Source: an uncultured Alphaproteobacteria bacterium (GTDB taxonomy: Bacteria; Pseudomonadota; Alphaproteobacteria; Bin95). Taken from it: a DNA stretch of 7,617 nt. The translations under genes and the position numbers were made by a program. The stretch is taken from NCBI GenBank assembly GCA_913060845.1, contig CAJXVF010000100.1:1-7617 (forward strand), in the 5' to 3' direction. Every line of letters starts with the position of its first letter. Positions within the stretch are counted from its first letter, which is position 1. This document shows positions 1 to 5,279 of the stretch, in pieces. Below the pieces are notes generated by a model. That model made no database searches. It was not told where the DNA came from and saw only the letters and a list, made by a program, of their open reading frames with translations.

Positions 1-118
1 CGAAGCTTCTTCACTGCATGCGGCTATGAACCGGAATGATCCAAATCCGCTCTAGACACTGATAAAGTACACCTAAAAGAAGTATTTAAGAGGAAAACGG
101 CGAAATAGCCTGGCCACT

Positions 119-1024
119 CTACCCGCCAATGCCTTCTAACTTTGGCAGCCAATTGGTCTTGCACCAATCGGCGATTTCGGTGCCGGTTGCTTGCCACACG
201 CCGTTATGGCTCATGATGTAGGCTAGGGTTTCATCCAGATATTTCAGCCGGTGCGGTTGGCCGTAAAGGTATGGATGCAAGCAGAGCGGCATGACGGTGC
301 CGGAGTGCTCGCCCTCGGCATACATCACGTCGAAATAATCCCGCATCATCCGGGCAAACTCTTCGCCCTCGGTCTGCCAGCGGTAAACAACGGCGTCGTT
401 TACATCCATGGAATAGGGGATGGAGACGAGGTCACCTTTGGCGGTACGCACCCGCATTGGTTGGTCATCATGGTAGAAATCCGTGGAGAAGCTGATGCCA
501 TTTGCGGCACAGGCTTCCCCGCCCCAGTATGTGCCGCTCGCGGCGGGGCCGAACCAGCCGTTCAGTTGGCGGCCTGAATATTTCCGGTATGTGTCGACGC
601 AATCCTTGATGACGGCATGGGTTTCAGCCTCATCCAGGTTCCACATATAGCGGCTGTTATAGAGACCATGGCAGATGTAATCATAGTCCCGCGCTTCCAT
701 CGCTTCCCAGATATCCGGGTAGTGCTCGATGATGCCAAAATTCAGGCTGACGGTGCATTTGATGTTGTGTTTGTCGAACACATCAAACATCCGCCACACG
801 CCAACGCGATTGCCGTAATCCCGGATGCCATAGCCCAGCACATCCGGTGCGGGCATGCGCGGCCAGGGTTTGCGGACATTGTTGAACGTCGGCATGTATT
901 CGTAATGCTCAATATTCGGCAGCACCCAAAGTGCGACCCGCGCGCCGCCGGGCCATTCCAGCTTGGGGCGGTTTTCGTATGGAACGAACGGAAAGCGGTC
1001 GGCGACGTCTTTTGCGGGGTGCAT
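119..1024 (-). CDS. PuuE-like polysaccharide deacetylase-fold (NodB/CE4) hydrolase
   Basis: Probable cytoplasmic C-N hydrolase of the NodB/CE4 fold, 301 aa, with no signal peptide or membrane segment. It resembles the allantoinase PuuE branch more than secreted chitin or peptidoglycan deacetylases. Visible markers are the NIEHYEY strand (about 37-43), DYGNRVGVWRMFDVFD (about 69-84), the CHGLYNSR block with His119, a GWFGPA segment (156-161), SIPYSMDVND (201-210) and LCLHPYLYGQPHR with His250 near the C-terminus. The canonical TFDDG metal motif is absent, and the usual second His after HG is missing. PuuE allantoinase is known to work without metal, so this may too. The ATG is supported by AAGGAG 8 nt upstream. 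It lies 12 nt after the acyl-CoA ligase gene and is surely co-transcribed with it. The fold assignment is firm; the substrate (cyclic ureide, imide, formamide or acetylated compound) is unknown. Confidence 0.85.
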   Translation of the reverse strand: MHPAKDVADRFPFVPYENRPKLEWPGGARVALWVLPNIEHYEYMPTFNNVRKPWPRMPAPDVLGYGIRDYGNRVGVWRMFDVFDKHNIKCTVSLNFGIIEHYPDIWEAMEARDYDYICHGLYNSRYMWNLDEAETHAVIKDCVDTYRKYSGRQLNGWFGPAASGTYWGGEACAANGISFSTDFYHDDQPMRVRTAKGDLVSIPYSMDVNDAVVYRWQTEGEEFARMMRDYFDVMYAEGEHSGTVMPLCLHPYLYGQPHRLKYLDETLAYIMSHNGVWQATGTEIADWCKTNWLPKLEGIGG

Positions 1025-1032
1025 GGTCGTCT

Positions 1033-1038
1033 CTCCTT
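1033..1038 (-). promoter_or_regulatory. Ribosome binding site of the hydrolase, overlapping the ligase stop
   Basis: AAGGAG on the minus strand, 8 nt before the ATG at 1024. It shares its first two bases with the TAA stop of the upstream ligase gene (1037-1039). This fixes the start codon and points to coupled translation of the two genes. Confidence 0.8.
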
Positions 1039-3169
1039 AATCCGTCCGGCCAATAACAAGCGCATCGACCGCGACTGCGCCCTTGCCTTTGGGGCGGACG
1101 AGGAATGGGTTCACATCGGCCGTTTCTAGCGTATCGGCATTGGCGGCGGCGAAAGCCGACAGTTTGGCCAGCGCTTCCGCCAGAGCGTCTACATCTGAAG
1201 GCGGCGCACCGCGTACGCCATCCAGCATGGCGCGGCCTTTCACTTCGCCGATCATCTCATGCGCGATATCTACGCCAAACGGCGCCACACGGAAGGTCAC
1301 GTCTTTCAGGACTTCAACGAACACCCCGCCAAGCCCGAACATCACCGTTGGCCCAAACACTGGGTCACGGACGACACCCATAATCGTCTCAACGCCATCG
1401 TCGATCATGGGGGCGACCATAATGCCGTCCACATGGGCGTTCGGCGCATGCTGCTTGGCGCGATCCATTAATGTGCCGAAGGCTTCGCTGGCGGCGTCGG
1501 CATCCTGAACGTTCAGAATAACGCCGCCGATTTCGGATTTATGCAGAATATCAGCAGAAACGATCTTCATGACCACCGGATAGCCGATGCCGTTGGCGGC
1601 TTCTGCCGCGGCATCAGCCGATGCGACGGTGCGTTCATCCACCATCGGCAAGCCATAGGCGGCGAGCATGGCCTTCGATTGCGTTTCATTGAGGGCTGCA
1701 CCCTTGGCAACCGGTGGTGCATCGCCTGGTGCCACTGGTGGCGCATCCCCACCGCCGGATTTTGCAAAGGCCTGGCCAAAGTGAGTCAAAGCCGCCAGTG
1801 CATTAATGCCGCGTGACGGGTCTTCGAACACCATGAAGCCGCATTCTTCCAGCTTCGCCGTCATATCCGGGCGGGATAGGAAGGATAGGGCCATGGCGCG
1901 GTCGTGATACTTGGCGCCGATTTCTTTCAGCTGCGGCAATATCTTTTCCATCAGCATTTCGTTCAGGCCGACAGACGTCCCGAAGCAGATGGAGGATTGG
2001 TATCCGCCCTCATCCATAAGCGCTTCATACATGGGCTTCATAAGTGAGGCGTCGTTGATGAACTGCGCCGTCACATCCAGCGGGTTACGAGTGCCAGCAA
2101 ACGGCACTAATTCGCGCATACGTTTTTGGGTCTCGATGGGCAGCTCTGGAAGGGTCAAGCCTGCATCTGCTGCTGCATCCGCCATGATGACGCCAACGCC
2201 GCCGGATACGGTGATAACGCCAAGATCTGGCGTTGTTGGGAACGTGCCGAAGCTGGCTGCATAGGCCACGTCAAACATCTCGTCGATGGATTGGGCGCGG
2301 TAGACGTCATACTGCTTGAGTAATGCGTCAAACACAGCGTCTGAACCGGCAAGCGACGCCGTGTGGGATGCCGCTGCAGCCGCACCGATATCTGACCGGC
2401 CAACTTTCATCAGCACGACAGGCTTCTTCTGCGCCTGGGCATGGGCCAAAGCCGCTTGGAAGCGTTCCGGGTTCTGAATGCCTTCGATATAGCCCATCAC
2501 GACTTTGGTGTTCGGGTCCTCCGCCATGTAGGCGAGGCAATCTGAGAATTCGACATCGGACTGGTTGCCCATGGTCGCCCAAAGATTGATGCCAAGCCCA
2601 CGCTCACGGGCGAGCATGAAGCAATGGGCACCGAACGCGCCGGATTGGCTGGCGATGGAGATACCGCCCGAGTCAGGCCCTTTATCAACCAGACCAGACG
2701 TAAACGTTGCGATCATGCCGGTATTGGCGTTCATGGTGCCCATGCAATTAGGCCCCATCACGCGGAGGCCAGCTTCAGCCGCTGCTGCCGCGATCCGGTC
2801 CTGGGCTTGTGCGCCGGCCTCATCGATTTCTGCAAAGCCGGAAGACAGGATGATCGCTGCCTTCACGCCTTTTTCTATGCAGGCCTGAACGGCAGGCTCG
2901 ACCAAGCCTTTTTCCTGCGGCACGACGATGATCGCCATGTCGACTGGGCCATCGACATCATGAATCGAGGCGTAGGACTTGAGGCCCTGAATTTCGGGAG
3001 ACATCGGGTTGATCGGCAAGACGCGGCCTTTGTAGCCTGCGATCTTCATATTGTTGATCGGGCGGCCACCGATCTTGAGCGGGTTCGACGACGCGCCAAA
3101 AATTGCTACGGAATCCGGATTGAAGAATGCTCTAAGGCTCGGCAGATCGAGCGTACCGGTGTCAGTCAT
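1037..3169 (-). CDS. Acetate--CoA ligase (ADP-forming) family protein, fused alpha-beta acyl-CoA synthetase
   Basis: Cytoplasmic NDP-forming acyl-CoA synthetase, 710 aa, a normal length for the fused form. The family interconverts acyl-CoA + ADP + Pi with a carboxylic acid + CoA + ATP through phosphohistidine. Domains in order: CoA-binding Rossmann domain (about 14-140, with GASSNPLKIGG at 25-35 and MGPNCMG at 138-144); succinyl-CoA-ligase-like flavodoxin domains (about 165-470, with SQSGAFG at 174-180, Glu229 in YIEGI, and His269 in SHTASLAG matching the phosphorylated His); a Pro/Ala linker (471-490) made of a doubled 8-residue unit; and a C-terminal ATP-grasp domain (about 491-705, with LHKSEIGG including His543, FGLGGVFVEV and DVNPFLV). 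Both catalytic histidines and the ATP-grasp motifs are intact. There is no C-terminal GNAT domain, so it is not a Pat-type protein acetyltransferase. A strong AGGAGGGG site 9 nt upstream supports the ATG. It is first in an operon with the downstream hydrolase. The acid it uses cannot be deduced. Confidence 0.93.
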   Translation of the reverse strand: MTDTGTLDLPSLRAFFNPDSVAIFGASSNPLKIGGRPINNMKIAGYKGRVLPINPMSPEIQGLKSYASIHDVDGPVDMAIIVVPQEKGLVEPAVQACIEKGVKAAIILSSGFAEIDEAGAQAQDRIAAAAAEAGLRVMGPNCMGTMNANTGMIATFTSGLVDKGPDSGGISIASQSGAFGAHCFMLARERGLGINLWATMGNQSDVEFSDCLAYMAEDPNTKVVMGYIEGIQNPERFQAALAHAQAQKKPVVLMKVGRSDIGAAAAASHTASLAGSDAVFDALLKQYDVYRAQSIDEMFDVAYAASFGTFPTTPDLGVITVSGGVGVIMADAAADAGLTLPELPIETQKRMRELVPFAGTRNPLDVTAQFINDASLMKPMYEALMDEGGYQSSICFGTSVGLNEMLMEKILPQLKEIGAKYHDRAMALSFLSRPDMTAKLEECGFMVFEDPSRGINALAALTHFGQAFAKSGGGDAPPVAPGDAPPVAKGAALNETQSKAMLAAYGLPMVDERTVASADAAAEAANGIGYPVVMKIVSADILHKSEIGGVILNVQDADAASEAFGTLMDRAKQHAPNAHVDGIMVAPMIDDGVETIMGVVRDPVFGPTVMFGLGGVFVEVLKDVTFRVAPFGVDIAHEMIGEVKGRAMLDGVRGAPPSDVDALAEALAKLSAFAAANADTLETADVNPFLVRPKGKGAVAVDALVIGRTD
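1703..1750 (-). repeat. Duplicated 24-bp unit encoding the ligase interdomain linker
   Basis: Two adjacent 24-bp units (1750-1727 and 1726-1703) encode GDAPPVAP and GDAPPVAK, residues 474-489 of the ligase. They differ at several positions, mostly silent third-codon bases, so the duplication is not recent. The repeat lies between the alpha-like and beta-like halves, where archaeal homologues are separate subunits, and probably acts as a flexible tether. Confidence 0.8.
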
Positions 3170-3178
3170 GTCGAATAT

Positions 3179-3186
3179 CCCCTCCT
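3179..3186 (-). promoter_or_regulatory. Strong ribosome binding site of the acyl-CoA ligase gene
   Basis: AGGAGGGG on the minus strand ends 9 nt before the ATG at 3169, a near-ideal Shine-Dalgarno sequence that fixes the start. It sits three bases downstream of a possible leader hairpin (3190-3208). Confidence 0.8.
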
Positions 3187-3189
3187 GGC

Positions 3190-3208
3190 GGCGCAGGGAA
3201 ATTGCGCC
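3190..3208 (-). promoter_or_regulatory. Candidate stem-loop in the leader of the ligase-hydrolase operon
   Basis: GGCGCA (3190-3195) and TGCGCC (3203-3208) are perfect inverted arms around a 7-nt loop. In ligase-sense RNA this six-pair GC-rich stem lies just before the ribosome binding site, so it could influence translation. On the plus strand it is followed by ACTTTTATCT and could instead act as a weak terminator of antisense transcription. No riboswitch-like structure is visible. A short stem in GC-rich DNA can occur by chance. Confidence 0.35.
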
Positions 3209-3270
3209 ACTTTTATCTCAAGCTGGAAGGCTAGCCGTCCGGGCGCGCGGTCACAAGCGCGGGCCGGAAC

Positions 3271-3690
3271 TTAGAGCGATTGGTCATCGGTCGTTTGCAG
3301 GTAGCACCCGTCGATGCGCCAAGTGCCGTCTGGCTGGCGAAGTAGGGGGTATATGGCCTTAAAAGCTTTGCCATCTTTGCCGACGACGTGGGCGCGAACA
3401 GCACCATGCTCACCCTGGGCTTCCACGGCTTCAACCTCGAACACCTCCGCCTTGATCAGCGCGCTATAGCTGAGGCGGACCATGGCCAGAAAATTCTCCG
3501 CAGACCCGAAGCGCTTCTGGATATCGGGTGTGGCGTAGCTGAACGCCTCTTCTGCATCACCGGCGGCAAGGGCGGCGACTTGGGCCTCAACAACTGCGCG
3601 AACGGCGGACTTGGCGTTATCGGCGCGTGCGAGCGACGTTGTGAACGTGAAAGCTATGAGTGCGGCAATCAATAAAAGGGCGCGGCGCAT
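3271..3690 (-). CDS. DUF4864 domain-containing secreted protein
   Basis: A 139-aa exported protein of unknown function. Residues 1-23 are a clear signal peptide: MRR, a hydrophobic core rich in Leu, Ile and Ala, then a likely cleavage after LARA before DN. The mature part carries the DUF4864 pattern: a helix with VVEAQVAALAAGD (about 33-45), the AFSYATPDIQKRFG stretch (49-62), FLAMVR (67-72), and a final strand pair YPLLRQPDGTWRIDGCYL (114-131). The alternating helix and strand layout with a late GTWRIDGC strand suggests an NTF2/SnoaL-like alpha+beta fold, which is an inference. AAGGAG 7 nt upstream supports the ATG. It is the first gene on the left side of a divergent intergenic region. A 101-nt gap with its own leader elements separates it from the ligase, so co-transcription is possible but not shown. 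No function is known for the family. Confidence 0.9.
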   Translation of the reverse strand: MRRALLLIAALIAFTFTTSLARADNAKSAVRAVVEAQVAALAAGDAEEAFSYATPDIQKRFGSAENFLAMVRLSYSALIKAEVFEVEAVEAQGEHGAVRAHVVGKDGKAFKAIYPLLRQPDGTWRIDGCYLQTTDDQSL

Positions 3691-3697
3691 AATGTGT

Positions 3698-3717
3698 CTC
3701 CTTTGTTAGCCAGTATA
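3698..3717 (-). promoter_or_regulatory. DUF4864 gene ribosome binding site and candidate -10 box
   Basis: The minus strand reads TATACT at 3717-3712, one mismatch from the sigma-70 -10 consensus. AAGGAG follows at 3703-3698, 7 nt before the ATG. With start of transcription near 3705 the leader would be only about 15 nt. No convincing -35 box lies 16-18 bp upstream of the -10. The ribosome binding site is solid; the promoter is tentative. Confidence 0.4.
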
Positions 3718-3855
3718 CGCAGGATCTTCGCGGATAGATTGCTGAACCGGTTATAGTCACGGAATTGCGATTGGCCGCGTACAGGAGCACCCGTGCAATT
3801 CCCATGAAATCCACTATGTAGAGTCAGACAAAGCCCGCATCACGGATCAGCCTGA

Positions 3856-4926
3856 ATGCCGAAAGGCGCAACGTCCAGTAACCCAGCGTTTAAGACACGG
3901 CTTTGGCATCGCCGAATTGGGTATTTCCTGCGGGTTCTAGCGGGCCGCCCTGCTGGATGGCGGGCCGTGCCAACGCTTGCGGCTTTCCCACCCGAACCCG
4001 ATGTCACGCCTGACCCAAGACCGCCAGTGCGGATTTTTATTGGTGCAGAACCTGGCCAGAATCGCGCTGAACGCGTGCTGGTTTGGTCAATACTGAAGCA
4101 CCGTGACCCGGCCCGGGCCTATGAAGTTTATTTGATGAAGGACCTGGCAGCGTTCGCCAGGCGATACTGGAAAACAGGGTTCACCAATTACCGATATGCC
4201 ATTCCAGCGTTCGCCGGTGGGAGTGGCCGGGCGATCTATAATGACGCTGATCAGGTGTATTTGGCAGACCCGGCTGCACTGTTTGACCAGCCGATGGGTG
4301 ACGCTGGCGTGTTGAGCATCGACGACCGTGAAACTTCTGTCATGCTGCTGGACGCTGCGCGCATGGGGGAAGTGTGGCCGAAAGAATTGGCGCTGGAAAA
4401 CCAGGCGATGCATCGTGAATTCCGTAGTCGCGCCGCTGCCATCTCTGGCCTTTGGGGGCGGATGCCAGCTGAATGGAATGCGCGGGACAGTGAGTACCAA
4501 CAAGGCCAATCAAAGCTGTTACATTTCACAGCTCTGCATACCCAACCGTGGAAACCGTTCCCGAATGAATTCCGCTATAGCGACCATGCTGCCGCCGATG
4601 TTTGGTGTGATCTAGAGGCGGAGGCGGACGCTGCCGGGTTCACAATTTTCACTGCAGCCCGCCCAAGCCCGCACTATCAGACTGTGCTTGACCTGCACGC
4701 CCAGATGCATGTGGATGGCGACGCAGGTGCTGGCATTCAGCCTGCGGACATGTTCTCTGGCGTTCAATTACCAAAACGTGCGCCAGAAATATCTGAACTG
4801 ATCACCGCCCACAATGCCCAAGCGGTTTTGGATTACGGCGCCGGAAGGGCGCTGCCTATGAACCAGTTGCGGGCCGTGCGGATGATCCAGCGTGGGGCAT
4901 GCTGCCCGCTTGGGGTAACGGCGTAG
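3856..4926 (+). CDS. GT8-like glycosyltransferase, N-terminal part of a frameshifted glycosyltransferase-methyltransferase fusion
   Basis: The frame encodes 356 aa. Residues about 55-270 look like a cytoplasmic GT-A glycosyltransferase. A VRIFIGAEPGQNRAERV strand (58-74) begins the fold, YNDADQVYL (128-136) carries the DxD metal/nucleotide-sugar motif, and LLHFTALHTQPWKPFP (221-236) matches the C-terminal His...KPW-type motif of GT8-like enzymes. After a linker, ISELITAHNAQAVLDYGAG (312-330) is the start of a class I SAM-dependent methyltransferase (motif I). Reading then leaves that fold, and residues 331-356 are out-of-frame sequence ending at TAG. The rest of the methyltransferase continues in the -1 frame to 5276; joined, the protein would be about 473 aa. 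An in-frame TGA lies directly before the ATG, so no earlier start is possible; the ribosome binding site is weak (CGGAT). No signal peptide. The glycosyltransferase half looks complete and may be functional. Donor and acceptor are unknown; a surface glycan role is inferred. Confidence 0.8.
   Translation: MPKGATSSNPAFKTRLWHRRIGYFLRVLAGRPAGWRAVPTLAAFPPEPDVTPDPRPPVRIFIGAEPGQNRAERVLVWSILKHRDPARAYEVYLMKDLAAFARRYWKTGFTNYRYAIPAFAGGSGRAIYNDADQVYLADPAALFDQPMGDAGVLSIDDRETSVMLLDAARMGEVWPKELALENQAMHREFRSRAAAISGLWGRMPAEWNARDSEYQQGQSKLLHFTALHTQPWKPFPNEFRYSDHAAADVWCDLEAEADAAGFTIFTAARPSPHYQTVLDLHAQMHVDGDAGAGIQPADMFSGVQLPKRAPEISELITAHNAQAVLDYGAGRALPMNQLRAVRMIQRGACCPLGVTA
4843..4850 (+). other. Apparent frameshift site within methyltransferase motif I
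   Basis: Frame 1 reads VLDYGAG up to 4845. From 4848 the frame one base earlier reads GAAYEPVAGRADDPAWG and continues without a stop into MLPAWGNGVAV and the rest of the methyltransferase. Adding one A or one G to the GGAAGGG run at 4843-4849 restores VLDYGAG(K/R)GAAYEP, a normal motif I. The lost base lies in short homopolymers, so a genuine deletion and a sequencing or assembly error are both plausible. The heptamer there does not match the X XXY YYZ slippery pattern, so programmed frameshifting is unlikely. Confidence 0.8.
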
Positions 4927-5276
4927 CGGTTCGCCTGTTCGACCCTGGATATGCACCATTTAGCGCCGAGCCATCTGGCTTGTTTGACGGCGTGATATCG
5001 AATGATGTGCTGGAACATATTCCTGAAGAAGATATCCCCTGGACGCTGGACCAGATGTTCCGTCGGGCGAAGTCATTCGTCTACCTGGTCGCGGCCTTTT
5101 ACCCGGCGCAGAAAACGCTCAGCAACGGCTTGAACGCTCATGTCACCGTCCTGCCGCCGGCATGGTGGCAGCAGGAAGTGGAAGCCGCTGCGCGCCGAAC
5201 GCCAGGAATCGCCTGGGTGCTGCGCTGCAGGCAGAAGGGCTTGCTAAAAAGTGATGTTCTGTATCGCTCGGATTAG
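4899..5276 (+). CDS. C-terminal part of the SAM-dependent methyltransferase domain, split from the upstream glycosyltransferase
   Basis: An open frame of 125 aa from ATG 4899, readable back to about 4848 without a stop, carries the remainder of a class I methyltransferase. RLFDPGY matches the acidic end of motif II, and FDGVISNDVLEHIPEED matches the motif III/IV region of Methyltransf_11/23-type enzymes. It ends with HVTVLPPAWWQQEV and a short basic tail. Motif I, which binds SAM, is in the preceding frame (encoded up to 4845), so this fragment alone should not be an active methyltransferase. It overlaps the glycosyltransferase frame by 28 bp, and no good ribosome binding site precedes the ATG. 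I regard it as the 3' part of one frameshifted gene, not an independent gene. It converges on the L,D-transpeptidase gene with only 3 bases between the stops. Confidence 0.7.
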   Translation: MLPAWGNGVAVRLFDPGYAPFSAEPSGLFDGVISNDVLEHIPEEDIPWTLDQMFRRAKSFVYLVAAFYPAQKTLSNGLNAHVTVLPPAWWQQEVEAAARRTPGIAWVLRCRQKGLLKSDVLYRSD

Positions 5277-5279
5277 CGC

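Noticed and set aside
1..118. Possible terminator or tRNA fragment at the left edge, after the hydrolase stop
   Set aside because: Only 3-4 bp stems such as GGC/GCC around TATTTC and a GAAGCTTC palindrome are present; no T tract after a stable stem, and no tRNA cloverleaf or T-loop pattern.
617..1129. Plus-strand open frame (170 codons) across the ligase-hydrolase junction
   Set aside because: Antisense to two well-supported genes and their ribosome binding site; no motif.
1037..3169. Pat-type protein lysine acetyltransferase
   Set aside because: The protein ends with the ATP-grasp domain; there is no GNAT domain at either end.
2624..3274. Plus-strand open frame (216 codons) opposite the ligase N-terminus
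   Set aside because: Antisense shadow of the CoA-binding domain; Cys/His/Arg-rich composition and no family pattern.
4087..4509. Minus-strand open frame (140 codons) inside the glycosyltransferase
   Set aside because: The plus frame carries the DxD and KPW-type motifs; the minus frame has no recognisable features.
4840..4860. Programmed -1 ribosomal frameshift joining the glycosyltransferase and methyltransferase
   Set aside because: No X XXY YYZ slippery heptamer in the right frame and no obvious downstream stimulatory hairpin; a single-base indel in GGAAGGG is simpler.
5277..5279. Bidirectional terminator between the convergent genes
   Set aside because: Only three bases separate the stop codons, and I see no strong stem-loop with T tracts around them.
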